Shown one piece after another: positions 1-7,673 of a stretch of 64,000 bases of DNA. Origin of the DNA: Micromonospora sp. MP36 (GTDB lineage: Bacteria > Actinomycetota > Actinomycetes > Mycobacteriales > Micromonosporaceae). Below the pieces are notes generated by a model. It searched no databases. It was not told where the DNA came from and saw nothing but the letters and a program-made list of their open reading frames with translations. The translations under genes and the position numbers were made by a program. Every line of letters starts with the position of its first letter. The first letter of the stretch is position 1. The stretch lies in the NCBI RefSeq assembly GCF_008119785.1, contig NZ_VSFA01000014.1:51091-115090 (forward strand), given 5' to 3'.

Positions 1-1
1 G

Positions 2-457
2 GTGGCCGCCGGTCGCGAGCCCGCGCCGGAGCTGCCGGCCTGGGCCTCGCTCCCGGAGCTGGTCGCGCTGGAGTCCCGCCTCCCCGGGTACGCCGTCACC
101 GGCGGGTTGGCGCACGGCGACCTGCGGGTGGACAACCTCCTGATCGACCCGGCGGGCCGGGCGTGGCTCTGCGACTGGACCTGGCTCTGCCACGGGCCGG
201 CCTGGTTCGACCTGGTCAGCCTGCTGATCACCGGGTACGCCAGTGGCCTGGACGTGGACGTGGCCTTCGCCACCCACCCGGCTGCCGCCGACGCCCCCAC
301 CGACGCGCTGGACGTGACCCTCGCGGCGCTGTCCGGGTACTTCCTGACCAGCGCCGCCGCCGGTCCGTCGACCGCCTCCCCGCACATCCGGACGCACCAG
401 CGGTGGAGCGGCGAGCAGGCGCTCGGTTGGCTGGCCGCCCGACGAGGCTGGGCCTGA
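2..457 (+). CDS. Phosphotransferase (aminoglycoside/choline kinase family), 5' end outside window
   Basis: This is the C-terminal part of a protein-kinase-like small-molecule phosphotransferase; the frame is open to the window edge, so the true start is probably upstream. The catalytic loop HGDLRVDN carries the Brenner-type H-x-D-x4-N pattern. It is followed by CDWTW, where the aspartate would bind metal as in the APH/choline kinase fold, and by the usual GPAWFDL helix. The substrate cannot be told from sequence; many actinobacterial members are annotated as aminoglycoside phosphotransferases without resistance activity. A terminator follows directly, and rpsT comes next with its own promoter, so this gene is probably transcribed separately. 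Confidence 0.8.
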   Translation: MAAGREPAPELPAWASLPELVALESRLPGYAVTGGLAHGDLRVDNLLIDPAGRAWLCDWTWLCHGPAWFDLVSLLITGYASGLDVDVAFATHPAAADAPTDALDVTLAALSGYFLTSAAAGPSTASPHIRTHQRWSGEQALGWLAARRGWA

Positions 458-465
458 GCCGTCCC

Positions 466-507
466 GGCTCATCGCAGCCCCGGCTCGTCCCGGCCTGAGC
501 CCTTTTT
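466..507 (+). terminator. Intrinsic terminator after the phosphotransferase gene
   Basis: GGCTCA (466-471) pairs with TGAGCC (496-501), with a further CGG/CCG pairing inside, and five T residues follow at 503-507. This is one of the few hairpins in the window with a clear T-run. Confidence 0.6.
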
Positions 508-534
508 GGCTCGTCCCGGCCGACCTGGTAACCT
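506..534 (+). promoter_or_regulatory. Probable rpsT promoter
   Basis: TTGGCT (506-511) and TAACCT (529-534) have a 17-bp spacer, which fits a SigA/HrdB-type promoter. It lies about 80 bases upstream of the rpsT start. The -35 overlaps the tail of the preceding terminator. Confidence 0.45.
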
Positions 535-612
535 GGCTTTTCGCGCGGCGATGACGCATGCTCGTCGTGCGCGAAAGCAGACCAACCCGAGCTATCAAGA
601 CGAGGCTGTCGC

Positions 613-879
613 GTGGCGAACATCAAGTCCCAGATCAAGCGCAACCGGCAGAACGAGAAGCGCCGGCTGCGTAATAAGTCGGTCAAGTCGTCGCTGAAGA
701 CCGCCATCCGGAAGTTCCACGAGGCTGCCGAGGCTGGCGACACCGAGCTGGCCGCCACCCTCATGCGGGATGCCACCCGCAAGCTGGACAAGGCTGCCAG
801 CAAGGGCGTCATCCACGCCAACCAGGCGGCCAACCGGAAGTCGGCGATCGCGAAGCGCGTCGCCTCGTTCTCGGCCTGA
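613..879 (+). CDS. rpsT: 30S ribosomal protein S20
   Basis: S20 is a primary-binding protein of the small ribosomal subunit that contacts the 5' domain and helix 44 of 16S rRNA. The 88-residue product begins [16 protein letters not shown], a nearly universal S20 start, and has the expected long basic helices ending in the Ala/Lys-rich [15 protein letters not shown] motif. Length matches the family. The start is GTG and the gene stands alone, with its own promoter upstream and a perfect 15-bp terminator hairpin downstream. It lies back to back with the converging holA unit, an arrangement common in actinobacteria. Confidence 0.98.
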   Translation: MANIKSQIKRNRQNEKRRLRNKSVKSSLKTAIRKFHEAAEAGDTELAATLMRDATRKLDKAASKGVIHANQAANRKSAIAKRVASFSA

Positions 880-897
880 CGAGCGCCGTAGACCTGA

Positions 898-934
898 CCG
901 GAAGTCCCGGGGCAACCCGCCCCGGGACTTCCGG
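898..934 (+). terminator. rpsT terminator hairpin
   Basis: A perfect 15-bp stem, CCGGAAGTCCCGGGG (898-912) with its exact complement (920-934), encloses a 7-base loop. There is no T-run, as is usual for actinobacterial terminators. It could also stop the convergent 1005-1481 gene. Confidence 0.75.
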
Positions 935-1004
935 CTGTCTGCGTTTCCGGCAGCGTCTGGTGAGCGCCCGCCGCCGACGAGGCCGGGGACGGTTTGCGGG
1001 TCGG

Positions 1005-1481
1005 TCAGTGGGACGGGTCGGGGCGGGCTGGATCGGGCCAGCGCTCCCCCGCACCGGGGCGGAGCAGCGGGTCGCCGGTGCGGGCCGCCCAGGGCGACGG
1101 ATCGCCGGTGCGGTCCGCGCCGGGCAGCGCCCGGGCCGTCGACGGCACGCGGGCCCGCCCGACCACCGGCTCGATCTGCCGACGGAAGCGGTTCCGTTCC
1201 TGCTCCGGCACCTGCGCCGCGGTGCGCATCACCACCTCGGCGACCATGTCGTTGAGCTTCACCATCGCCGCCACCGCCGCCGGTAACACCAGCACCGCCC
1301 ACCAGGTGACCAGCTCGGCGAGGGCGAGCAGCACGGCGAGCGCCATCGTCCCCTCGAAGAAGAGGAAGCAGAGCACCCCGCCCGGGTTGACGAAGCGCAG
1401 CCCGAGGACGCGGGCGTAGAGCGGGCGGTACCGCTCCTCGTCACTCGGAATCGTCGTCCACGACCGGGCGGGTCGGGTCAC
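1005..1481 (-). CDS. Small two-helix membrane protein of unknown function
   Basis: The 158-residue product is not one I can name. Residues about 34-53 and 57-76 form two adjacent hydrophobic helices. They are followed by an amphipathic stretch with a basic QERNRFRRQ segment and a proline- and arginine-rich tail that looks disordered. The GTG start overlaps the holA stop codon as GTGA, so it is very likely translated by coupling with holA. Codon use (third-position GC) matches the neighbours. It is a conserved-looking companion of holA rather than a known replication protein, and its role is open. Confidence 0.7.
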   Translation of the reverse strand: MTRPARSWTTIPSDEERYRPLYARVLGLRFVNPGGVLCFLFFEGTMALAVLLALAELVTWWAVLVLPAAVAAMVKLNDMVAEVVMRTAAQVPEQERNRFRRQIEPVVGRARVPSTARALPGADRTGDPSPWAARTGDPLLRPGAGERWPDPARPDPSH

Positions 1482-2458
1482 CGGGCGCCACCCTGCCGGG
1501 CCGCGGCGACCGAGAAGACCGCCCGCTCCAGCGCGTACGCCCGGTCGTCGGAGCCGCCCTTGACGGCCGCGTTGCACTCCGCAGCCGCCCGCATCGCCGC
1601 CACCAGGCCCTCCGGTGTCCAGCCCCGGCCCTGGCGCTGGGCCCGCTCGATCTTCCACGCCGGCATGCCCAGGCTGCTGGCCAGATGGTACGGGCTGCCC
1701 CGCCCGGCGGAGGCGACCCGGGCCACCGTGCGGACGCCGTCGGCGAGCGCGTCGGCGATCGGCACCGGGTCGACGCCGACGTGCAGCGCCCAGCGCAACG
1801 CCTCCAGGGCGGCCGGGACGTCGCCGACCATCGTGGCGTCGGCGACGGTGAAGCCGGTCACCTCCACCCGGCCCCGGTAGTAGCGGGCCACCGTGTCCGC
1901 CCCGATCCGCCCGTCGGTGTCGGCGACGAGCTGCGCGCAGGCGGCCGCCAGCTCCCGCAGGTCGGTGCCGACGGCAGCAATCAGCGTCTCGGCCGCGTCC
2001 TCGGTGCACTTCCCCCCGCTGCGGCGGATCTCGTCCCGCACGAAGGCCACCCGCTCCCGGTGCCCCTTGAGCTTCGCCGCGGGCACCACGGTCGCGCCCG
2101 CCGCGCGCAGCCCGTCGGCGAACGCCTTCCCCTTCGCGCCACCGAGGTGCAGCACCACGAGCTGCACGTCCGGATCCGGGTTCTTGGCGTACGCCAGCAG
2201 CGCGGTGACCAGGTCCTTCCGGGCGTCCTGGCCGGAGCGGAGCACGAGCAGGCGGCGGCCGCCGAAGAGCGAGGGGCTGAGCATCTCCGCGATCTCGCCC
2301 ACGGTCAGGGAGCCGGCCTGGTACTCGCGGACGTCCACGTCCGGGTCGACGCTGCGGGACCTGGCGACGGCTTCGGCGACCGCTCGCGTGGCGAGCAACT
2401 CCTCGTCGCCGAGAACGAGCAGAATGGAGGGCAGGCTGGCGGGGGTCACGTCGCCCAT
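1478..2458 (-). CDS. holA: DNA polymerase III subunit delta
   Basis: The delta subunit is the part of the clamp-loader complex that opens the beta sliding clamp. The product is about 326 residues, normal for HolA. It starts SILLVLGDEELLATRAV, the family's N-terminal nucleotide-fold signature, and continues through the LFGGRRLLVLRSGQD and LVVLHLGGAKGK strands to the C-terminal helical collar (FTVADATMVGD, WALHVGVDPVP, MPAWKIERAQRQ). I chose the ATG giving MGDVTPASLP; an in-frame ATG at 2494 and a GTG at 2512 would add 12 or 18 residues of low conservation. The gene is coupled by GTGA overlap to the downstream membrane-protein gene. Confidence 0.93.
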   Translation of the reverse strand: MGDVTPASLPSILLVLGDEELLATRAVAEAVARSRSVDPDVDVREYQAGSLTVGEIAEMLSPSLFGGRRLLVLRSGQDARKDLVTALLAYAKNPDPDVQLVVLHLGGAKGKAFADGLRAAGATVVPAAKLKGHRERVAFVRDEIRRSGGKCTEDAAETLIAAVGTDLRELAAACAQLVADTDGRIGADTVARYYRGRVEVTGFTVADATMVGDVPAALEALRWALHVGVDPVPIADALADGVRTVARVASAGRGSPYHLASSLGMPAWKIERAQRQGRGWTPEGLVAAMRAAAECNAAVKGGSDDRAYALERAVFSVAAARQGGAR

Positions 2459-2676
2459 ATTCGCACGGCCCCCGACCGGATCGTGCCTGCTCATCGGCGA
2501 CTGTGATGGCACAGCCCGCAGAGAGCGCGAATCCAGGCATTTGAGTCAATTCACCCGCTATCCCAACAAGCTGCTTTGATCCGCAGACGTCAGCGCGGCT
2601 TTCGGCGGCCCGGCCCGACGTCCCGGCCACCACGGCGAGGCCGGGGCCGTCCCGCACCGCGGCGGCGTCCCCGTCC

Positions 2677-2856
2677 GTGTCGGTCCGCAGCACCCCGGGC
2701 GCCAGCCCGGGTCAGCCGGGCCAGCAGGCCGGGGTTGGCGGCCCCGGCGTCGAGGTCGAGGGCGACGACCGCTTCCAGGCCGCCGTCCACGGCTACGGCT
2801 TCTCGACGGACCCGCAGTTCCAGGCGGACGAGTTCAGGGCGGCGTGCGCCGCGTAG
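2677..2856 (+). pseudogene. Probable 3' remnant of a lost gene (59 codons)
   Basis: From GTG at 2677 the frame reads to a TAG with almost every third position G or C, like real genes here. Its C-terminus, FQAAVHGYGFSTDPQFQADE and onward, is compositionally a normal folded protein end. The same frame stays open upstream past 2578 without a convincing start or ribosome-binding site. A hairpin terminator follows 20 bases after the stop. Together these suggest the tail of a truncated gene left beside the defence-gene insertion. I cannot assign a family. A genuine short gene is the alternative. The rest of 2459-2984 holds the holA upstream region and nothing else recognisable. Confidence 0.4.
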
Positions 2857-2875
2857 GAGGGCGGCGAGACGCAGA

Positions 2876-2904
2876 GGCCCGGTCACCTCTCGGTGACCGG
2901 GGCC
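2876..2904 (+). terminator. Hairpin terminator after the gene remnant
   Basis: GGCCCGGTCACC (2876-2887) pairs with GGTGACCGGGGCC (2892-2904) with one bulged G and a 4-base loop. TTGTCGT follows. It fits a terminator for the upstream remnant and insulates the next gene. Confidence 0.55.
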
Positions 2905-2984
2905 TTGTCGTGCCGGGACGCGGGCGCGGCACCCGGGCCCGCCAGAATGGCACCTGCCGCGTAGGACGTTCACAGGAGGGCGCG

Positions 2985-4325
2985 ATGGCGAAGAACGAGC
3001 TGATCGTAGGAGAGCCGCGCCTGGGCTGGTTCGTCGACGACCCGGATACTCGGCGCGTCCCGGTGATGCTGCGCGACACGGGGACGGTCGTCGAGCTCAC
3101 CGTCGCGTTCAAGGGGTTCGGCGGCGACGGCGAGCACTCGCGGTGGTGGTCGAGCGACGACGTGATGTACATGGACGATCCCGACCGCACGAAGCACCGC
3201 TACGCGCCTCCGCGGGCGCTCGTCGTCGAGGACGTGCTGGGCAGGGTCGTCCTGGTCGGCTGCCGCGCCGCCGGCTCCGGATGGAACGCGGCCGTCGGCC
3301 AGGGCAGGATCGTCGCGACCTACGCCGTCCTCGGAGGCAGGAGCCCCGACTACGAGAAGATCCACGGCTTCCGCACCGAGGTCCCGGCGCTGGCCGCCTG
3401 GACCCGCCTGAGCGGCATCGAGGTCGAGGCCGGGACGGACGATCGGACTGGGTGGAAGTCCGTCGAGATGAAGCTCTCGAACGTGGAGCCCGTCGCGCTC
3501 GCCGCGGCGATGAACCTCACGCTGGCGTCGCACTGGCAGACGACCCGCGGCGACGGGCACGGCGAGTTCCACGTGCACGAGACCATCGAGCTCGAGACGA
3601 CCGTCGACGAGGCGCGGAGCTGGGACGACCACATCGCCGTCCACGGCGCGGTCGTGGAGCTGGCGTCGGTCGCAGCGTGGCATCGGTTCGGCTTCGCGGC
3701 CGTGAAGGCGGCGGGGGCCGAGGACCGCATCCGCAGCGCCACCGGCGAGGACCTCGGCCCGCGCTGGCTGGAGGTCTCGACCCACCAGCTGCAGCGGCAC
3801 GAGCCCTGGTCGAGCGAGCCGGCGTTCCTGTTCCCCTACGGCGAGGTGGGCCCGAGCGGGGTGGAGCGGTGGCTGACCCTTCGGACGGACTACGCCGAGG
3901 CCCTCGAGCCGCTGCTCTCGATCCTGCGGACCGACCGGCCGTGGAGCAACGCCAGCGTCGTGCAGAGCGGGATCGCGCTGGAGAAGCTCGCCTACCTGAT
4001 CGACATCAACAAGAACGGCAAGGCCAACCACAACTCGTACGGCCGGATCCACTACAAGAAGGGCCTGCACATCATCCTCGACGACATGGCGGTCAAGCCG
4101 TTCGACGATGCCGAGGGCTGGATCACCCGGGCCGACGCCGCGTACATGGCCCTCAAGCACCACGACCGCCCGATGCCGGACACGCTCGAACTGATGAACA
4201 CGCTCCGGGAGAACATCCTGGTCCTGCGCTTCTGGATCGGTCTCCAGCTCGGCGTGACCCCCGAATCGCTCGTGGACGGGCTCGCGCGGGACGACCTGGC
4301 TCGCGAATTCGTGCTCCTCGAGTGA
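2985..4325 (+). CDS. ApeA-like HEPN-domain anti-phage protein
   Basis: The 446-residue protein resembles the ApeA family, a one-gene abortive-infection defence whose C-terminal HEPN domain acts as a nuclease. The N-terminal half is a beta-rich ApeA NTD-like domain (LGWFVDDP, VELTVAFKGFGGDGEHSRWW, LEVSTHQLQRHEPW). The C-terminal 150 residues are helical and end in the family-like segment with K391-H392-H393-D394-R395 before PMPDTLEL. A strict R-x4-6-H motif is not obvious, so catalysis is inferred. The start is fixed by AGGAGG at 2974-2979 before an ATG. The gene stands alone between a gene remnant and a metabolic pair, which fits an acquired defence gene. Confidence 0.65.
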   Translation: MAKNELIVGEPRLGWFVDDPDTRRVPVMLRDTGTVVELTVAFKGFGGDGEHSRWWSSDDVMYMDDPDRTKHRYAPPRALVVEDVLGRVVLVGCRAAGSGWNAAVGQGRIVATYAVLGGRSPDYEKIHGFRTEVPALAAWTRLSGIEVEAGTDDRTGWKSVEMKLSNVEPVALAAAMNLTLASHWQTTRGDGHGEFHVHETIELETTVDEARSWDDHIAVHGAVVELASVAAWHRFGFAAVKAAGAEDRIRSATGEDLGPRWLEVSTHQLQRHEPWSSEPAFLFPYGEVGPSGVERWLTLRTDYAEALEPLLSILRTDRPWSNASVVQSGIALEKLAYLIDINKNGKANHNSYGRIHYKKGLHIILDDMAVKPFDDAEGWITRADAAYMALKHHDRPMPDTLELMNTLRENILVLRFWIGLQLGVTPESLVDGLARDDLAREFVLLE

Positions 4326-4502
4326 CGCGACGACCGGGCTCCGGGTGTCCTGGAACCGGTGTCCGGACAGGACACGTAACGGCGGACACCTGGACAGCGT
4401 GCCCGGACACCTACCGTCCGGGCGCGATCTAGGATTACCGACGATTCCTAATCAAGTTGGTCAGCCTGTGGACAGGGTTCTCCCCTGTGGACGAGCGCCT
4501 GA
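4326..4502. other. Intergenic region with two DnaA-box-like 9-mers
   Basis: This converging interval has TGTGGACAG (4467-4475) and TGTGGACGA (4486-4494). Their complements, CTGTCCACA and TCGTCCACA, resemble the actinobacterial DnaA box TTGTCCACA. They sit 19 bases apart in the same orientation. Several GGACA-type words also recur at 4360-4410. No gene or terminator is clear. Confidence 0.25.
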
Positions 4503-5258
4503 TCAGGCCCGAACCGTGCTATCAGGCGGGGCGTAGGGCGACAGTTCGCGGGCGAACCGGCGTACCGCGTCGGTGACCGCCGACGGGGCGTCGAAGTTGG
4601 CGAGGTGTCCGGCGCCCGGGACCAACTCGATCCGGGTGCCGGGGCGGGCCCGGGCGAACTCCTGCTCCCCGGAGCGGAAGAGCCGGTCCCGTTCCCCGTT
4701 GAGGATGAGCACCGGGGCGCGCACGGCAGCCACACTGGTCGCGTCGAACCGGCCCATGACGTCCCGCCAGGCGATCGGCAGGGTGTGGAAGGCGTAGCCG
4801 TCGGCGATGGTGGCCCCGACGACCTCCGGTGGGTACAGGCGGCGCAGCAGCCGGTCGTTCCACGCGGTGAGCCGGACCGCCGGCAGCCGCGCGACCAGCG
4901 CCGCCACCAGCCGGTACGGCACGGTCAGCGGCCACGTGGTGGCCACGCTGGCGCCCATCAGCACCAGCCCGGCCAGCAGGTCCGGGTGCCGTCGGGCGAC
5001 GTGCAGCGAGACGTACCCGCCGAGCGAGTGCCCTACCACCAGAGCGAGACCGGCGTCGAGGTCCTGGATCGCCTCGGCCACCACGTCGGCGGCCCGGTCC
5101 AGGTTCCACGCCTCGGCCGACCGGCGGCCGTGCCCGGGCAGGTCGACTGCGGCCACCGGGAACTCGGCGGCGAGAGCGGCCAGTTGCGGCTGCCACTGGC
5201 CGCGCGCGAAACGGGTGCCGTGCACGAAGACGATCGGTGGTCGGTCCACGGTTCTCAC
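4503..5258 (-). CDS. Alpha/beta hydrolase
   Basis: This 251-residue esterase/lipase-fold enzyme has the oxyanion-hole HGTRFARGQW segment, the nucleophile elbow GHSLGG with Ser78, a probable acid Asp191 in NGERDRLF and the catalytic His218 in GAGHLANF. No signal peptide is visible, so it acts in the cytoplasm. The substrate is unknown. The GTG start overlaps the stop of the upstream SDR gene as GTGA, so the two are almost certainly one translationally coupled operon, perhaps acting in sequence on the same metabolite. Its 3' end faces the defence gene. Confidence 0.9.
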   Translation of the reverse strand: MRTVDRPPIVFVHGTRFARGQWQPQLAALAAEFPVAAVDLPGHGRRSAEAWNLDRAADVVAEAIQDLDAGLALVVGHSLGGYVSLHVARRHPDLLAGLVLMGASVATTWPLTVPYRLVAALVARLPAVRLTAWNDRLLRRLYPPEVVGATIADGYAFHTLPIAWRDVMGRFDATSVAAVRAPVLILNGERDRLFRSGEQEFARARPGTRIELVPGAGHLANFDAPSAVTDAVRRFARELSPYAPPDSTVRA

Positions 5259-6031
5259 CGTGCCTCGGGGTCGATGCCGAGGGCCGCTCGGCCGCCGTCC
5301 ACCGGCACGGTCGCCCCGTTGACGAAGCCGGCCCGCTCCGACAGCAGGAACGCCACCACGTCGGCCACCTCCCCGGTACGCCCGATCCGGCCGAGCGGGT
5401 GCAGCCGGGCCAGCTCTGCGGTGATCCACTCCGCCTCGGCCGGTTCCCGTCCGGCCAGGAAGGCGGCGTGCCGCTCGGTGTGGATCGAGCCGAGCGCGAC
5501 GGCGTTGGTCCGGACGCCCCGGATTCCGTACTCGACGGCGAGCGAGCGGGTGAGCCCCTCGACGGCGGCCTTCGCCGTGGCGTACGGCAGGGCGCCCGGC
5601 ACCGCCCGACCGGCCTGGTGCGAGGAGACGTTGACGATCGCGCCGCCGGTGCCGGCGGCGAGGAACCGGCGTACCGCGGTGGCGGCGCCGACCACGGCGG
5701 GGCGCAGGTTCCGGGCGATCAGGTCGAACACCTCGGCCACGGGCGCGGTGTGCAGGGCGGCGTCCCGGAACACGGCGGCGTTGTTGACCCAGCCGGCCAG
5801 CGGGGCGGCCGACTCGGCCAGGTCGGCGGCCCGCCCAGCGACGTTCTCGTCGGCGGCGTCGCCGAGCACGGAGCGCAGCCGGTCGGCGGCGGGATGGTCG
5901 GCCAGCCAGCGCAGCGCCTCGCCGTCCCGTTCGACGACCACCACGGTGCCGCCCTCGGCGGCGAGGCGTTCCACGATGGCCCGCCCGACGCCCCGGCCCC
6001 CGCCGGTCACCACGTACGACACGAGCGTCAT
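5255..6031 (-). CDS. SDR family NAD(P)-dependent oxidoreductase
   Basis: This is a classical short-chain dehydrogenase of 258 residues. It has the TGGGRGVG cofactor loop at residues 9-16, NNAA at 83-86, a serine pair at 136-137, and the catalytic Tyr150-x3-Lys154 (YATAK). The C-terminal PVDGG strand is typical of FabG-like members, and an acidic/basic ERD after the second strand leaves the NAD versus NADP preference unclear. The ATG giving MTLVSYVVTGG is chosen because earlier residues fall outside the fold. It is the first gene of a two-gene operon with the alpha/beta hydrolase. The substrate is not predictable. Confidence 0.92.
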   Translation of the reverse strand: MTLVSYVVTGGGRGVGRAIVERLAAEGGTVVVVERDGEALRWLADHPAADRLRSVLGDAADENVAGRAADLAESAAPLAGWVNNAAVFRDAALHTAPVAEVFDLIARNLRPAVVGAATAVRRFLAAGTGGAIVNVSSHQAGRAVPGALPYATAKAAVEGLTRSLAVEYGIRGVRTNAVALGSIHTERHAAFLAGREPAEAEWITAELARLHPLGRIGRTGEVADVVAFLLSERAGFVNGATVPVDGGRAALGIDPEAR

Positions 6032-6077
6032 TCTGCCGGGCAGGCGTGGCCGCCGCTGTCGTGAAGGCCACTGCACA

Positions 6078-6126
6078 TCGGCGATGTGGCGGTGTCCGGG
6101 CGCACCGGATACCGCCAGATCGCCGA
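6078..6126. repeat. Segmented palindrome between degV and the SDR gene
   Basis: TCGGCGAT, GGCGGT and CCGG (6078-6099) are mirrored in order by CCGG, ACCGCC and ATCGCCGA (6105-6126). The symmetrical 2-base internal loops and a 5-base tip make 18 paired positions. A flanking CCACT/AGTGG pair extends it to about 6068-6131. There is no T-run. It may act as a terminator after degV or be a palindromic intergenic repeat. Confidence 0.6.
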
Positions 6127-6143
6127 AGTGGCGGCAAGAGAGG

Positions 6144-6995
6144 TCACGCCGGGCGGCGGTGGACCACCACGCAGGCCAGGCCCGGCCCGGCGTGCGCCGC
6201 CACGACCGCCCCGGCCTCGGTGACGTACGTGTCGTGCAGGCGGTCGCCGAGGCGCTCGGTCAGCGCCGCGACCAGTTGCTCGGCGCGCTGCGGGGCGGCG
6301 AGGTGGTGCACGGCCAGGTCCACCTCGGCGTCGCCGGCCGCCTCGACGGCCAGGTCGACCAGGCGGGCCAGGCCGCGGCTGGCGGTGCGGACCTTGTCCC
6401 GGACGACGATCGTGCCGTCCGGCATGTGCATGATCGGCTTCACCGACAGCGCGGTGCCGAGGAGCGCCTCGGCGGCGTTGATCCGGCCGCCCCGGCGCAG
6501 GAACTCCAGGGTGTCCACGTAGAAGAAGATGGTGGTCCGGGCGATGGCGTCGACGGCCGCCTGGCGTACGCCGGAAAGGTCCGCGCCCCCGGCGGCGGCC
6601 GCGGCGGCGGCGAGCGCCGGGAAGCCCAGTCCCATCCCGGTTGAGCGGCTGTCCACCACGGCGACCCGGTCGCCGAACTCGGCGGCGGCCAGCCGGGCGG
6701 CCGCCACCGTGCCGGAGAGTTCGGCCGACAGGTGCACCGAGAGCACGCCGTCGGCGCCGGCGGCGAACAGCTCCCGGTAGACCTGCGCGAACTGCTCCGG
6801 AGCGGGCCGGGAGGTGCTGGCCGTGACCCGCCGCCCGCTCAGCGCCCGGGTGGCGTCGTCCGGGAACGTCTCGACCCCTTCCCGCCCTTCGGCGCCGTTG
6901 AGCACGACGGTCAGCGGGACCACGGTGAGCCGGTGCGCGCGGACCAGGTCGGGCGGGAGGTAGGCGGTGGAGTCGGTGACGACCGCGACGGGCAT
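6144..6995 (-). CDS. DegV family protein (fatty-acid-binding)
   Basis: DegV proteins bind a long-chain fatty acid between two domains. Firmicute homologues (FakB) present it to a kinase, but the actinobacterial role is unproven. The 283-residue product begins VAVVTDSTAYLPP, the family hallmark, with ITASTSRPAP-like (VTASTSRPAP) and LSAELSGT ligand-site loops, and VVDSRSTGMGLG. The C-terminal domain has FFYVDTLEFLRRGGRI and LSVKPIMHM. I start at the second methionine-like codon (ATG at 6995) rather than the GTG three codons earlier. It lies 48 bases downstream of the histidine phosphatase gene and is probably the last gene of the nadD-rsfS unit. Confidence 0.93.
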   Translation of the reverse strand: MPVAVVTDSTAYLPPDLVRAHRLTVVPLTVVLNGAEGREGVETFPDDATRALSGRRVTASTSRPAPEQFAQVYRELFAAGADGVLSVHLSAELSGTVAAARLAAAEFGDRVAVVDSRSTGMGLGFPALAAAAAAAGGADLSGVRQAAVDAIARTTIFFYVDTLEFLRRGGRINAAEALLGTALSVKPIMHMPDGTIVVRDKVRTASRGLARLVDLAVEAAGDAEVDLAVHHLAAPQRAEQLVAALTERLGDRLHDTYVTEAGAVVAAHAGPGLACVVVHRRPA

Positions 6996-7043
6996 GACCG
7001 GCACGCTAGCCGATGCCGGCCCGGCGCGCCCGCGCCGGATGAC

Positions 7044-7673
7044 TCAGACCGCGTCGGTCAGCGCCGGCTGCGTGATGAGCCCGACGTTGTGCGCGCGCAG
7101 GTGCCAGCCCCGGACGTCGTCGTGGCGCAGCTCGGTCCAGTGGCAGTTGGCCAGCGAACCGACGGCGCGCAGGACGGCATGGTCCCAGCCGAGCAGGTGG
7201 CCGACGCCCTGCCGGGCGCCGCCGCCGTGCGTGGTCACCACGACCGTGCCGCCGACGGCCAGGTCGGCCGCGTCCTGCATGGCGGCGCCGAGGCGCTTGC
7301 CCAGGTCGTCGAGGTGCTCGATGCCGGCGCCGGGGTCGGGGTCGCCGGCGCGCCAGCGCGCGTACTCGTCGGGGAAGCGCGCGGCGACCTCGGCGAGGGC
7401 GAGGCCCTGCCACTGGCCGAAGTGGCGCTCGCGGAGCCGGGCGTCGGCGCGTACCGGCAGCCCGGTCAGCGCGGCGAGGGCGGCGGCCGTGTCGGCGGCC
7501 CGGCGCAGGTCGCTGGAGACGATGGCGTCGGGACGCAGCGCGGCCAGCACGGGCGCGGCGGCGCGGGCCTGCTCACGACCGAGGTCGTTGAGCGGGACGT
7601 CGGTCTGCCCCTGGACCCGGCCGGCGGCGTTCCAGTCGGTGTTGCCGTGCCGCCAGATGATCAGGCGGGTCAT
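7044..7673 (-). CDS. Histidine phosphatase family protein
   Basis: This is a phosphoglycerate-mutase-like phosphatase of 209 residues. The RHGNTDWN motif supplies the phosphohistidine nucleophile (His9), RERHFGQWQG is the conserved middle segment, and TTHGGG contains the second catalytic histidine. The GG after the histidine and the absence of the mutase insertions point to a phosphatase rather than glycolytic PGM. Related genes beside rsfS in actinobacteria are often labelled phosphoglycerate mutase. Its ATG overlaps the rsfS stop as ATGA, so translation is coupled. The substrate is unknown. Confidence 0.92.
   Translation of the reverse strand: MTRLIIWRHGNTDWNAAGRVQGQTDVPLNDLGREQARAAAPVLAALRPDAIVSSDLRRAADTAAALAALTGLPVRADARLRERHFGQWQGLALAEVAARFPDEYARWRAGDPDPGAGIEHLDDLGKRLGAAMQDAADLAVGGTVVVTTHGGGARQGVGHLLGWDHAVLRAVGSLANCHWTELRHDDVRGWHLRAHNVGLITQPALTDAV

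Noticed and set aside
1005..2693. One long minus-strand frame joining the holA region to the small membrane protein
   Set aside because: The upstream part is out of frame with holA and has no protein features; only the last 158 codons from the GTG at 1481 are coding.
4503..6137. A 544-residue fusion of SDR and hydrolase
   Set aside because: The first half is the wrong frame of the SDR gene; the two enzymes are separate genes with a GTGA overlap.
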